Shown: positions 26,278-35,562 of the stretch, in pieces | Layout: every line of letters starts with the position of its first letter | Position numbering within the stretch: position 1 is the first letter of the stretch | Origin: Actinocrispum wychmicini | GTDB taxonomy: Bacteria > Actinomycetota > Actinomycetes > Mycobacteriales > Pseudonocardiaceae | Reading direction: 5' to 3' | NCBI RefSeq assembly: GCF_004345645.1 | Contig: NZ_SLWS01000008.1 | Coordinates: forward strand, 186,001-250,000 | DNA: 64,000 nucleotides | Made by a program: the position numbers and the translations under genes | Notes under the pieces: generated by a model | The model's database searches: none | The model's input: the letters and a program-made list of their open reading frames with translations, nothing else | What the model was told of the DNA's origin: nothing

Positions 26278-26436
26278 CGTCAACAAAGCGTCAAGACGCA
26301 CAGCAGCGCGCCACAGTCCGTTTCGGACAGTGGGGTGTGTCCGGCTCGTCACTGGTGGTAGCGGAGCGTCGCCGAATCGGTCGATCCCCGATCGGGGCAC
26401 ATCAGTATCGCGTCAATGCGCCGTCAGCAGGCGTCA
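26278..26436. promoter_or_regulatory. kdp control region with CGTCA direct repeats
   Basis: CGTCA occurs at 26278 and 26289 (11 bp apart), and again at 26411, 26422 and 26432 (11 and 10 bp apart). Helical-turn-spaced direct repeats are typical of OmpR/PhoB-type response regulators, and KdpE is of that class. The second cluster lies about 100 bp before the first kdp micro-ORF. The rest of the 321-bp gap between the antiporter and kdp holds no gene. Confidence 0.55.
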
Positions 26437-26531
26437 AGAGCCCATCAGACAGCCACTCTCCGTCGCGCCGGTGATGCAAGCTCAGGCGAGTCACCGCCCC
26501 GGGTGACCGAGTCCGTGGAGAGGGAGCAGGT

Positions 26532-26615
26532 ATGGCCGACTTGGCCTATGCCCTGTTGGTGATCGGCATATTCGTGGTTCTCGCGTTGACCCTGCGCGGT
26601 TTGGAGAAGTTGTGA
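26532..26615 (+). CDS. 27-residue single-TM micro-protein at head of kdp operon
   Basis: MADLAYALLVIGIFVVLALT then LRGLEKL: one hydrophobic helix and a charged end. AGGGAGCAGG sits 1-8 bp before the ATG. It precedes kdpF with a 4-bp GTGA overlap, so it is translationally coupled. It resembles kdpF in size but not in its conserved tail. Possibly a second small subunit or regulator of the Kdp pump. Confidence 0.6.
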   Translation: MADLAYALLVIGIFVVLALTLRGLEKL

Positions 26616-26713
26616 GTGGTACGGGCGCCGTGGCCAACATCGTCGCCGGTGTGCTGGCCCTGGCCTTACTTGTGTACTTGTTCATCGCGCTGATCCGACC
26701 GGAGAAGTTCTGA
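26612..26713 (+). CDS. kdpF: KdpF, small subunit of K+-transporting ATPase
   Basis: 33 residues from a GTG at 26612. The sequence VLALALLVYLFIALIRPEKF is the canonical KdpF helix and tail, which stabilises the KdpABC complex in the membrane. Its TGA overlaps the kdpA ATG by one base. Codon 19 is a TTA leucine (26666-26668), rare in such GC-rich DNA. Confidence 0.88.
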   Translation: MSGTGAVANIVAGVLALALLVYLFIALIRPEKF

Positions 26714-28371
26714 TGTCATCGACGTGGGCCGGCCTCGCGCAGGTCGGCCTCCTCCTGCTCGCCCTCGCGGTGGTGTACAAGCCACTGGGCGACTACATGG
26801 CCCGGGTGTTCACCCGGGAGAAGCACTCCCGGGTGGAGGCGGCCGTCTACAAGGTCGTCCGGGTGGATCCGAACTCCGAGCAGCACTGGAAGACCTACGC
26901 CTCCGCGGTGCTGGGGTTCTCGTTCGTCTCGATCCTGCTGCTGTACCTGATCCAACGGCTGCAACCGTTGATGCCGTGGAGTTACGGCCGCACGGTCAAC
27001 GAAGGCACCTCGTTCAACACCGCGATCAGCTTCGTCACCAACACGAACTGGCAGTCGTACTACCCCGAGACGACCATGGGCCACTTCACCCAGATGATCG
27101 GCCTCACGGTGCAGAACTTCGTGTCCGCCGGGGTGGGGCTGGCGGTGGCGATCGCGTTGATCCGGGGGTTCACCCGGTCGAAGACCGACCGGCTGGGCAA
27201 CTTCTGGGTGGACCTGACCAGGGGCACGTTCCGGATCCTGCTGCCGATCTCGTTCCTGTTCGCGATCGTGCTGGTGGCGCTGGGTACGGTGCAGAGCCTG
27301 AAGTCCGGTGTGGACGTGACCAACCTGGACGGTTCGACGTCGACCATCCCGATCGCGCCGGCCGCGTCCCAGGAGGTCATCAAGGAGCTGGGCACGAACG
27401 GCGGCGGGATCTTCAACGCGAACTCCTCGCATCCGTTCGAGAACCCGAACTCGTGGTCGAACCTGGTCGAGATCTTCCTGATCCTGCTCATCCCGGTGTC
27501 GCTGACCCGCACGTTCGGCGTGCTGGTGAAGAGCAAGAAGCAGGGCTACGTCCTGCTGAGCGTGATGGGCGCGCTGTGGGCGGGTGTGCTGGCGATCATC
27601 TGGTGGGCCGAGTCGCACCCGAACGGGCCGGTCGCGATCCTGGCCGGTGGCCAGATGGAAGGCAAGGAGACCCGGTTCGGGATCGCCGCGTCGTCGCTGT
27701 TCGCGGACACTACGACGGGCACGTCGACCGGTGCGATCAACGCGGCGCACGACAGCCTCAGCGGCCTTGGTGGGTTCGGCACGTTGCTCAACATGATGTT
27801 CGGTGAGCTGTCGCCTGGCGGTGTCGGCACCGGGATGTACAGCATCCTGGTGATGGCGATCATCGCGATGTTCCTGGCCGGGCTGATGGTCGGCCGTACG
27901 CCGGAGTATCTGGGCAAGAAGCTGGGCAAACGCGAGGTCACCTGCGCGGCGATCGCGATCCTGGCGATGCCGACCGTGGTGTTGCTCGGTACGGGTGGCG
28001 CGTTGATGATCTCGGACAACTTGGGCGCGTTGAACAATCCAGGGGCGCACGGCTTCTCCGAAGTGCTGTACGCCTATACGTCGGCGTCCAACAACAACGG
28101 CAGTGCGTTCGCCGGAATCACGGTCACCAACGACTGGTTCCAGTCCACTTTGGGCGTGTGTATGGCGTTGGGCCGGTTCATCCCGATCATCGCGGTGCTG
28201 TGTCTGGCCGGTTCGTTGGCGGCACAGAAGAAGGTGCCTGAGACCGCGGGCACCCTGCCCACGACGAGCCCGCTGTTCGCGAGCATGCTCGCCGGCACGG
28301 TCGTCCTCGTCGCGGCACTGACGTTCATCCCGGCTCTGGCCCTGGGGCCGATTGCGGAGGCTTTGGCATGA
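26713..28371 (+). CDS. kdpA: K+-transporting ATPase subunit A
   Basis: 552 residues, the K+-binding channel-like subunit. The filter-region motifs are visible, including TNGGGIFNANSSHPFENPN (about residues 232-250) and NEGTSFNTAISFVTNTNWQS. Length is standard. The stop overlaps the kdpB start (ATGA), giving a coupled operon. Confidence 0.97.
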   Translation: MSSTWAGLAQVGLLLLALAVVYKPLGDYMARVFTREKHSRVEAAVYKVVRVDPNSEQHWKTYASAVLGFSFVSILLLYLIQRLQPLMPWSYGRTVNEGTSFNTAISFVTNTNWQSYYPETTMGHFTQMIGLTVQNFVSAGVGLAVAIALIRGFTRSKTDRLGNFWVDLTRGTFRILLPISFLFAIVLVALGTVQSLKSGVDVTNLDGSTSTIPIAPAASQEVIKELGTNGGGIFNANSSHPFENPNSWSNLVEIFLILLIPVSLTRTFGVLVKSKKQGYVLLSVMGALWAGVLAIIWWAESHPNGPVAILAGGQMEGKETRFGIAASSLFADTTTGTSTGAINAAHDSLSGLGGFGTLLNMMFGELSPGGVGTGMYSILVMAIIAMFLAGLMVGRTPEYLGKKLGKREVTCAAIAILAMPTVVLLGTGGALMISDNLGALNNPGAHGFSEVLYAYTSASNNNGSAFAGITVTNDWFQSTLGVCMALGRFIPIIAVLCLAGSLAAQKKVPETAGTLPTTSPLFASMLAGTVVLVAALTFIPALALGPIAEALA

Positions 28372-30464
28372 CCAGCGTGAAAACTCCGGTGCGTGGCCCG
28401 GAGCAGGAGACTCGGCACCACGTGGAGAACGCGGGCCGGATCAGCGCGGGGGTGTTCAACCCACGGCAGTTGCTGACCTCGCTGCCGGACGCGTTACGGA
28501 AACTCAGCCCGCGCCACCAGATGCGCAACCCCGTGATGATGGTGGTGTGGGTCGGGTCGGTGCTGTCCACGGTGTTCGCGATCGGTTCGCCGGGTGTGTT
28601 CACCATCGGCACGGCGTTGTGGCTGTGGTTCACGGTCCTGTTCGCGAACTTGGCCGAGGCGGTGGCCGAAGGACGCGGTAAGGCGCAGGCGGAGACCTTG
28701 CGCCGGTCCAAGAAGGAGACCGTCGCCCGCCGGCTGCGCAAGGATGGCAGCGAGGAGAGTGTTCCCGGGGTCGAGTTGACCATCGGTGACCTGGTGGTCG
28801 TCGAGGCCGGCGAGGTGATCCCCGGTGACGGCGACGTCATCGAGGGCATCGCGACGGTGGACGAGTCGGCCATCACGGGCGAGTCGGCGCCGGTGATCCG
28901 CGAGTCCGGCGGTGACCGGTCGGCGGTCACGGGCGGCACGACCGTGCTGTCCGACCGGATCGTGGTGCGGATCTCGACCAAGCCCGGTGAGTCCTTTGTG
29001 GACCGTATGATCGCCTTGGTGGAAGGCGCCGAACGGCAGAAGACGCCGAACGAGATCGCGTTGACGATCCTGCTGTCCACGTTGACGATCATCTTCCTGC
29101 TCGCGGTGGTCGCGCTGCAGCCGATGGCCCGTTACTCGGGGTCGCTGCAGTCGGTGATCGTGTTGACCGCGTTGCTGGTGTGCCTGATTCCGACCACGAT
29201 CGGGGCGTTGCTGTCCGCGATCGGCATCGCGGGCATGGACCGGTTGGTGCAACGCAACGTCCTGGCCACTTCGGGCCGTGCGGTCGAAGCCGCGGGTGAC
29301 GTGAGTACGTTGCTGCTGGACAAGACCGGCACGATCACCTTCGGCAACCGGCAGGCGACCGAGCTGATCCCGGTCGGCACGTCCACAGTGGAGGACCTGG
29401 CGGTCGCGGCCCGGCTGTCCAGCCTCGCCGACGGCACGCCCGAAGGCCGCAGCATCGTCGACCTGTGCGCCCGCCAGTACGGGCTGTCCGCGGAGCCCAC
29501 CGACCACGAGAAGACCGCCGAGTTCGTGCCGTTCACCGCGCAGACCCGGATGAGCGGCATCGACCTGGACGGCCGGACCGTGCGCAAGGGCGCCGCCAGC
29601 GCGGTCCGGGCGTGGGTGGAGGAACAGGGCGGCCGGGTGCCCGAAGAGGTGCACACCACCGTCGACAAGATCAGTGGCGAAGGCGGCACCCCCCTTGTGG
29701 TGGCCGAGTACGCGAACGGCATCGCGTTGGTGCGTGGCGTGATCCGGCTGTCGGACGTGGTCAAGCCCGGCATGCGGGAGCGGTTCGACGAACTGCGCAC
29801 GATGGGCATCAAGACGGTCATGATCACCGGGGACAACCCGTTGACCGCCAAGGCCATCGCGGAAGAGGCCGGGGTGGACGACTTCCTGGCCGAGGCCAAG
29901 CCCGAGGACAAGATGGCCCTGATCCGCAAGGAGCAGGAGGGCGGCCGGCTGGTCGCGATGACCGGTGACGGCACCAACGACGCGCCCGCGCTGGCCCAGG
30001 CGGACGTCGGGGTGGCAATGAACACCGGCACCATGGCGGCCAAGGAGGCCGGGAACATGGTGGACCTGGACTCCAACCCGACGAAGCTGATCGAGATCGT
30101 CGAGATCGGCAAGCAGCTGCTGATCACCCGGGGTGCGTTGACCACGTTCTCGATCGCCAACGACCTGGCCAAGTACTTCGCGATCCTGCCGGCCATGTTC
30201 GCCGGCATCTATCCGGCGCTGGGCAAGCTGAACATCATGGCGCTGCACTCGCCGGCGTCGGCGATCCTGTCCGCGGTGATCTTCAACGCGTTGATCATCG
30301 TGGCGTTGATCCCGTTGGCACTGCGGGGTGTGCGGTACCGGCCGTCGAGCGCGCGGTCGCTGCTGCGGCGCAACCTGTTGGTGTACGGGATAGGCGGGAT
30401 CATCACGCCGTTCATCGGCATCTGGCTGATCGACCTGCTCGTCCGACTGATTCCGGGAATGTGA
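28368..30464 (+). CDS. kdpB: K+-transporting P-type ATPase subunit B
   Basis: 698 residues, the catalytic P-type ATPase. The phosphorylation site is in LLLDKTGTITFGNRQAT (Asp about 317). The TGES-type actuator motif appears as DESAITGESAPV, and the hinge as MTGDGTNDAPALAQADVGVA. ATP hydrolysis here drives K+ through KdpA under K+ starvation. It is coupled to kdpA (ATGA) and kdpC (GTGA). TTA leucine codon at 28494. Confidence 0.97.
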   Translation: MTSVKTPVRGPEQETRHHVENAGRISAGVFNPRQLLTSLPDALRKLSPRHQMRNPVMMVVWVGSVLSTVFAIGSPGVFTIGTALWLWFTVLFANLAEAVAEGRGKAQAETLRRSKKETVARRLRKDGSEESVPGVELTIGDLVVVEAGEVIPGDGDVIEGIATVDESAITGESAPVIRESGGDRSAVTGGTTVLSDRIVVRISTKPGESFVDRMIALVEGAERQKTPNEIALTILLSTLTIIFLLAVVALQPMARYSGSLQSVIVLTALLVCLIPTTIGALLSAIGIAGMDRLVQRNVLATSGRAVEAAGDVSTLLLDKTGTITFGNRQATELIPVGTSTVEDLAVAARLSSLADGTPEGRSIVDLCARQYGLSAEPTDHEKTAEFVPFTAQTRMSGIDLDGRTVRKGAASAVRAWVEEQGGRVPEEVHTTVDKISGEGGTPLVVAEYANGIALVRGVIRLSDVVKPGMRERFDELRTMGIKTVMITGDNPLTAKAIAEEAGVDDFLAEAKPEDKMALIRKEQEGGRLVAMTGDGTNDAPALAQADVGVAMNTGTMAAKEAGNMVDLDSNPTKLIEIVEIGKQLLITRGALTTFSIANDLAKYFAILPAMFAGIYPALGKLNIMALHSPASAILSAVIFNALIIVALIPLALRGVRYRPSSARSLLRRNLLVYGIGGIITPFIGIWLIDLLVRLIPGM

Positions 30465-31075
30465 CAACGATGGTGAAGCAAACACTCGCCGGCCTGCGGA
30501 TCCTGCTGGTGATGACGGTCGTCCTCGGGGTTCTGTACCCCCTGGGGGTATGGCTGGTCAGCCGGATCCCGGGCCTGGAGGCCAACGCCGAAGGCTCGGT
30601 CGTCAGCCAGAACGGCCAGCCGGTCGGCTCCGCGCTGATCGGGATCGACCCGCAGGCCAAGGACCCGGACCACGACCCGTACTTCCACACCCGACCCTCC
30701 GCGCTGGCGAAGGACCCGTTGGGACAGGCGGACCTGTCCACGCCCTCAGGCGCGTCGAACAAGGGCATGGACAACGCGGACTACCTGGCCATCGTCCAGC
30801 AGCGTAAGGACGGGGTCGCCAAGCGGGAGGGGGTGGACCCGGCGCAGGTGCCGGTGGACGCCGTCACCGCGTCCGGTTCGGGCCTGGACCCGCAGATCAG
30901 TCCGGCGTACGCGCAACTGCAGGTCCCGCGGGTGGCCAGGGTGACGGGCGTGTCCGAGCAACGGCTGCGGGAACTGGTCGAGGCCAACACCATCGGCCGT
31001 GGGCTGGGCGTGCTCGGTGATCCCGGGGTCAACGTGCTGAAGCTCAACCTGGCGGTGCAGGCAGAGAAACACTGA
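30461..31075 (+). CDS. kdpC: K+-transporting ATPase subunit C
   Basis: 204 residues. One N-terminal helix (LRILLVMTVVLGVLYPLGVW) is followed by the periplasm-facing domain with SGSGLDPQISPAYA and RVARVTGVSEQRLRELVE, hallmarks of KdpC. GTG start within the kdpB stop (GTGA); an ATG 9 bp later is possible. kdpD begins 1 bp after its stop. Confidence 0.95.
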   Translation: MTTMVKQTLAGLRILLVMTVVLGVLYPLGVWLVSRIPGLEANAEGSVVSQNGQPVGSALIGIDPQAKDPDHDPYFHTRPSALAKDPLGQADLSTPSGASNKGMDNADYLAIVQQRKDGVAKREGVDPAQVPVDAVTASGSGLDPQISPAYAQLQVPRVARVTGVSEQRLRELVEANTIGRGLGVLGDPGVNVLKLNLAVQAEKH

Positions 31076-31076
31076 G

Positions 31077-33605
31077 ATGTCGACGCAGACGGCCGCGGGA
31101 CGGGTCATGGACGGCAGACGCCGCCGGGGCGAGCTTCGGATCTACCTCGGTGCCGCCCCGGGTGTGGGGAAGACCTTCGCCATGCTCGGGGAGGCGCGGC
31201 GGCGCCAGGAACGCGGCACCGACGTCGTGGCCGGGTTCGTCGAGACCCACGGCCGGGCCAAGACCGCGGAACTGCTCGACGGGCTGGAAGCGGTGCCGCG
31301 CAGGCACATGTGGCACCGCGGGCTCGAGTTCGAGGAGATGGACGTCGACCGCGTCCTGGCGCGAAAGCCGGAGATCGTGATCGTCGACGAGCTGGCGCAC
31401 ACCAACGTCCCCGGCTCGCGCAACGCCAAGCGGTGGGAGGACGTCGAAGAGCTGCTCGAAGCGGGCATCGACGTCCTGTCCACAGTGAACGTCCAGCACC
31501 TTGAGTCACTGAACGACGTGGTGGAGCGGATCACCGGGACCCAGCAGCACGAGACCGTCCCGGACGAGGTGGTCCGCCAGGCCGACCAGATCGAACTGAT
31601 CGACATCACCCCGGAGGCGCTGCGCCGCCGCCTCGCGCACGGCAACGTCTACCCCGCCCACCGGATCGACGCCGCACTGGGCAACTACTTCCGGCCAGGC
31701 AACCTCACCGCGTTGCGTGAGCTGGCCCTGCTGTGGGTCGCCGACCAGGTCGATGTGGCCCTCCAGCGCTACCGGGTCGAGAAGGACATCACCGACACGT
31801 GGGAAGCCCGGGAACGAGTCGTGGTCGCGATCAGCGGCGGCAACGAAAGCGAGACGCTGATCCGCCGCGGCAGCCGGATCGCCGCCCGTGCCGGCGCTGA
31901 ACTGCTTGTGCTGCAAGTGTTGCGTGGCGACGGCCTGGCGAGCGCCTCGCCTCAGTCCGTGGCCCGGTACCGCAAGCTGGCCCGTGACCTCGGCGCCACG
32001 TTCCACACCGTCGTCGGGGACGACGTTCCCACCTCGTTGCTCGACTTCGCGCGCGGAGTCAACGCCACCCAGCTCGTCCTCGGGACCTCGCGGCGAACCC
32101 GCTTCGCGCGTCTGTTCGACGAGGGCATCAGCGCGTCCGTCGTCCAGCGATCCGGGCCGATCGACGTGCACATGGTCACGCACGGCGAAACCAGCGGCCG
32201 GTTGCGGGCCACGTTGTTCACCCGCAGTTCGCTGCCGCGCCGCCGCAAGGCCATCGGCTGGCTGCTCGCGTTGATGCTGCCCGCGCTGGCGACCGTGATC
32301 GGCGCCGTGCTGCGGCAGGACCTGGCCGTGTCCACGGACGTGATCGACTACTTCCTGGCCACGATCGTGGTCGCGCTGGTCGGCGGTCTCGGGCCGGCGC
32401 TGATCGCGTCGGTGTTGAGCGGGTTGCTGCTCAACTACTATTTCGTGCCGCCCATTTATTCGCTGACGATCGCCGAACCGGAGAACCTGGTCACGCTGAT
32501 CATCATGGTGGTCGTCGCGATCCTGGTGTCGCTGGTGGTGGACCGGGCCGTCCGGCGGGCCCAGCAGGCGGCACGGGCCCGGACCGAGGCGGCGTTGCTG
32601 GCGTCCTACTCGCGGACCGTGCTGTCCCACGACCGGCCCTTGGACCGGCTGCTGGCGAAGGTCAAGGAGAACTTCGGGCTGACCTCGGTGTCCCTGCTGG
32701 AAAAACAAGGCGAGTGGACCGTGGTCGCCTGCACCGGCGACGACCCGTGCCGGGAGCCGGGCGACGCGGACGTGAACATCCCGGTGAACGCGGAGGTCCA
32801 CCTGGCGTTGCGGGGCCGGACGTTGCCCGCCGCCGACCGGCGGGTGCTGGAGGCCGCAGCCGGGCAGGCGCTGTTGGCGTTGCGGCAGCAGCGGATGGCG
32901 ACCCAGACGATCGCGGCCGAGCGGAAAGCCGCGACGACCGAGCTGCGCACGGCCCTGCTGTCGGCCGTCGGCCACGACCTGCGGACCCCGCTGACGTCGA
33001 TCAAGGCCGCCGCGGGCAGCCTGCGCGCACCCGACCTCGAACTGTCCGAAGAGGACACGGCGGAACTGTTGGCGACCGTGGAGGAGTCCGCCGACCGGCT
33101 CACCGGCCTGGTGGACAACCTGCTGGACTCGTCCCGGCTGGCCACCGGCGCCGTCGAGCCGGTGCTGCTGCCCGTCGGGTACGACGAGGTGGTCGGCTGG
33201 GCACTCGCCGGACTGGACGGACGCAACCAGGTCACCGTCGCCATCGCCGAGCACCTCCCGGACGTGTTGGCCGACGCCGGGCTGCTGGAACGGGTGGTGG
33301 CCAACGTCGTCGACAACGCCGTACGGCACGGCAACAGCGGCGTGACCGTCCGGGCGAGCACGCACGCCGACCAGGTCGAACTACGCGTCGTCGACCATGG
33401 ACCAGGCGTGCCGCGCGGCGCCGAGGACACCTCGCTGTTCACCCCGTTCCAGCGGCTCGGCGACCGGGACGCCACCCCGGGGGTCGGCCTCGGCCTGTCC
33501 GTGGCCAAGGGGTTCACCGAGGCGATGGGCGGCACGATCCGGGCCGAGGACACCCCGGGCGGCGGCCTCACCGTGGTCATCTCGTTCCCAGCGGAGCACA
33601 GATGA
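31077..33605 (+). CDS. kdpD: Sensor histidine kinase KdpD
   Basis: 842 residues with full KdpD architecture. The N-terminal KdpD domain has Walker A GAAPGVGKT (about 25-33) and VDELAHTNVPGSRN. A universal-stress-like domain covers about 245-370 and four membrane helices (DUF4118) about 395-500. A GAF-like segment follows, then the HisKA dimerisation box GHDLRTPLTSIKAAAGSL (phospho-His) and HATPase with NVVDNAVRHG and GVGLGLSVAKGF. It senses K+ limitation and phosphorylates KdpE. It overlaps kdpE by 4 bp. Confidence 0.97.
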   Translation: MSTQTAAGRVMDGRRRRGELRIYLGAAPGVGKTFAMLGEARRRQERGTDVVAGFVETHGRAKTAELLDGLEAVPRRHMWHRGLEFEEMDVDRVLARKPEIVIVDELAHTNVPGSRNAKRWEDVEELLEAGIDVLSTVNVQHLESLNDVVERITGTQQHETVPDEVVRQADQIELIDITPEALRRRLAHGNVYPAHRIDAALGNYFRPGNLTALRELALLWVADQVDVALQRYRVEKDITDTWEARERVVVAISGGNESETLIRRGSRIAARAGAELLVLQVLRGDGLASASPQSVARYRKLARDLGATFHTVVGDDVPTSLLDFARGVNATQLVLGTSRRTRFARLFDEGISASVVQRSGPIDVHMVTHGETSGRLRATLFTRSSLPRRRKAIGWLLALMLPALATVIGAVLRQDLAVSTDVIDYFLATIVVALVGGLGPALIASVLSGLLLNYYFVPPIYSLTIAEPENLVTLIIMVVVAILVSLVVDRAVRRAQQAARARTEAALLASYSRTVLSHDRPLDRLLAKVKENFGLTSVSLLEKQGEWTVVACTGDDPCREPGDADVNIPVNAEVHLALRGRTLPAADRRVLEAAAGQALLALRQQRMATQTIAAERKAATTELRTALLSAVGHDLRTPLTSIKAAAGSLRAPDLELSEEDTAELLATVEESADRLTGLVDNLLDSSRLATGAVEPVLLPVGYDEVVGWALAGLDGRNQVTVAIAEHLPDVLADAGLLERVVANVVDNAVRHGNSGVTVRASTHADQVELRVVDHGPGVPRGAEDTSLFTPFQRLGDRDATPGVGLGLSVAKGFTEAMGGTIRAEDTPGGGLTVVISFPAEHR

Positions 33606-34294
33606 CCAGGATCCTGGTAGTCGAAGACGAGACGCAGATCGCGACCGCGCTGCGGATCAACCTCGTCGCCCGTGGCTACCAGGTGATCACCGTGCACGAC
33701 GGCAGGTCCGCGCTCACGGCCGCCGCCGACTCCGCCCCCGACGCGGTCCTGCTCGACCTGATCCTGCCTGACATCGACGGCACCCAGGTGATCACCGCGC
33801 TGCGCGGCTGGACGCACATACCCATCATCGTGCTGTCCGCGCGAACCGACGCGAGCAGCAAGATCGGCGCGCTGGACGCGGGCGCCGACGACTACGTCAC
33901 CAAGCCGTTCGGCATGGACGAGCTGATGGCCCGCGTCCGGGCCGCGCTGCGCCGGGCCAACGCCGGCCAGCACGTCGAGGAGGACCTCGTCGTGGACACC
34001 GAGTCGTTCACGGTCAACCTGGCGGCGAAGAAGATCCGGCGCGGCAGCACCGAGGTCCACCTGACCCCCACCGAGTGGGCGATCCTGGAGATGCTGATCC
34101 GCCACCAGGGCCGGCTGGTCACCCAGCGGCAGCTGCTGGAGGCGGTCTGGGGCCCGGACCACGTGCACCACGCGCACTACCTGCGGGTGTACGTCGGGCA
34201 ACTGCGCAAGAAACTGGAAGAGAACCCCGCCGAGCCACGCCACTTCATCACCGAGCCAGGCACCGGCTACCGCTTCCAACCCACCTACCGGTAA
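33602..34294 (+). CDS. kdpE: Response regulator KdpE
   Basis: 230 residues, OmpR/PhoB family. The receiver domain has the acidic pair ED and phospho-Asp in LLDLILPDIDG, and Lys in YVTKPFG. The C-terminal winged helix has TPTEWAILEMLIRHQGRLVT and YLRVYVGQLRKKLE. It should activate kdpF-C and is the best candidate to bind the CGTCA repeats upstream of kdp, phoU and the APC permease. Confidence 0.95.
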   Translation: MTRILVVEDETQIATALRINLVARGYQVITVHDGRSALTAAADSAPDAVLLDLILPDIDGTQVITALRGWTHIPIIVLSARTDASSKIGALDAGADDYVTKPFGMDELMARVRAALRRANAGQHVEEDLVVDTESFTVNLAAKKIRRGSTEVHLTPTEWAILEMLIRHQGRLVTQRQLLEAVWGPDHVHHAHYLRVYVGQLRKKLEENPAEPRHFITEPGTGYRFQPTYR

Positions 34295-34331
34295 ATCGCC
34301 GTGTCGCGCGTTGCGGGACCATGAAGTTCCC

Positions 34332-34985
34332 TTAACTGGCCTCCCGGGTCATCGTGCCGGTCGCCACGAACGTTGCCCGGCGGGCGATCGACACCGCGTG
34401 GTCGCCGAAACGTTCATAGCACTGGCTGAGTTGGGCGGCGTCGACCGCCGCGCCCGCGCCGTACGCCCAGTCCTGGTATTCCAGGATCGCGAACAGGGAT
34501 CGGTGCAGGTCGTTCAGTTCCCCGTCCGCTTCGTCGGCCGCGGCCAGGATCGCGGGATCCCTCGTGCGCAACGCGGTCGCGGCGTTCTCGGCGAGGGTCA
34601 CCGCGATGCCGCCCATGGCCGCGAACCTCGGCCGCAACGTGGCGGGCAGGACCTGCCGCGGGTAACGGCGGCGGACCGTCTCGGCGACGTGCTCGGCCAG
34701 ATCGCCCATCCGCTCCAGGCTGTCGGCCGCGTGCATCGCCATGATCACGAGCCGCAGGTCGCCCGCGACCGGCGCCTGCAACGCCAGCAACAGGTGCGCG
34801 TCCGACTCACACGTCGACCGGGCCATGTCGACGACCCGGTCGTCCGCGATCACCCGTTCGGCGGCCGTGAGGTCGCACGTCATCAGCGCGGCCGTCGCGT
34901 CCCGCATCGCGTCGGCCGCGAGCTGGCACATCGTGACGAGCCGGTCGACGAGGTGGTCCAGTCGGTCGTGGTAGATGTCGCGCAT
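34332..34985 (-). CDS. phoU: PhoU-type regulator
   Basis: 217 residues, two three-helix bundles of the PhoU fold. The repeats end in metal-binding ExxxD-like motifs: DSLERMGDLAEHVAE near residue 85 and CYERFGDHAVSIARRA near 190. PhoU proteins regulate phosphate signalling or, in some bacteria, other ion systems. Here it faces kdpE tail to tail, and its promoter has CGTCA repeats, so a link to K+ homeostasis is possible. I start at MRDIYHDRLDHL with GGGGAA upstream. Confidence 0.85.
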   Translation of the reverse strand: MRDIYHDRLDHLVDRLVTMCQLAADAMRDATAALMTCDLTAAERVIADDRVVDMARSTCESDAHLLLALQAPVAGDLRLVIMAMHAADSLERMGDLAEHVAETVRRRYPRQVLPATLRPRFAAMGGIAVTLAENAATALRTRDPAILAAADEADGELNDLHRSLFAILEYQDWAYGAGAAVDAAQLSQCYERFGDHAVSIARRATFVATGTMTREAS

Positions 34986-35019
34986 TTCCCCAGCGTAGAA
35001 ACTGATCACGTCGGCATGC

Positions 35020-35056
35020 CGTCAAACCGTGCGGCCGCCGCGTCAGGATTCCGTCA
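35020..35056. promoter_or_regulatory. Three CGTCA boxes upstream of phoU
   Basis: CGTCA at 35020, 35041 and 35052 (the last two 11 bp apart, the first 21 bp away) lies 35-70 bp before the phoU start. The motif and spacing match the kdp control region. Confidence 0.5.
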
Positions 35057-35099
35057 AGCCCCGGCATCGCCTGGTGCTGGGCGGGTTTCACTCAGTGTC

Positions 35100-35510
35100 A
35101 TGCGGACGTCCCTGGAACGCTGGCCGAGGGTCTCGGCCCTGTACGGCACCGGATTGGGCTTCGCCGGCGGGATCATGGCGACCATTGTCGCGTCGGCCAC
35201 CGGCGACCTGACCGCGCCTGTGTTGATGGTCGCGGTCGTCTCGGCGGTGACAACCTTGCCCGGCGCGGCAATCGTCGCGCTGCAGAGTTGGCTGTTGTAC
35301 GCCAGCTTCATCATCGGGCACACCGGTCAGCTCGCGCTGGGCTCCGCCAGCCTGCACGCCGCGATCCTGCTGGGCGGGACAGCGGTCGCCGCGACCATCG
35401 TCGGCGGCGGCGTAAGGATTCTGTCAAAATCGCCAGGTCGTCGCATGAGGACACGTCGGGAAACCGTCAAGATCACCGGCCCTCGGCCGGCTGTGGCCGG
35501 ACACCGGTAA
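35100..35510 (+). CDS. Small membrane protein, unknown
   Basis: 136 residues with about three hydrophobic segments (GLGFAGGIMATIVASA, VLMVAVVSAVTTLPGAAIVA, AILLGGTAVAATIVGGGV) and a basic tail. No family recognised and no clear ribosome site before the ATG at 35100, so the exact start is unsure. The last third overlaps candidate regulatory repeats for the next gene. Confidence 0.45.
   Translation: MRTSLERWPRVSALYGTGLGFAGGIMATIVASATGDLTAPVLMVAVVSAVTTLPGAAIVALQSWLLYASFIIGHTGQLALGSASLHAAILLGGTAVAATIVGGGVRILSKSPGRRMRTRRETVKITGPRPAVAGHR
35411..35469 (+). promoter_or_regulatory. CGTCA-like boxes upstream of the APC permease
   Basis: CGTAA at 35411 and TGTCA at 35422 are 11 bp apart and embedded in the same GGATTC spacer seen at the phoU site (CGTCAGGATTCCGTCA). 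A further CGTCA is at 35465. They lie 95-150 bp upstream of the permease start. Confidence 0.4.
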
Positions 35511-35562
35511 GGACAAGGCCGACAACCGGCGGACGGAGGGTCCACAGGTAGTCTCCGGTCCT

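Noticed and set aside
26437..26531. Possible c-di-AMP or other riboswitch before kdp
   Set aside because: Known c-di-AMP riboswitches do precede K+ genes in some bacteria, but I could not find the conserved core here.
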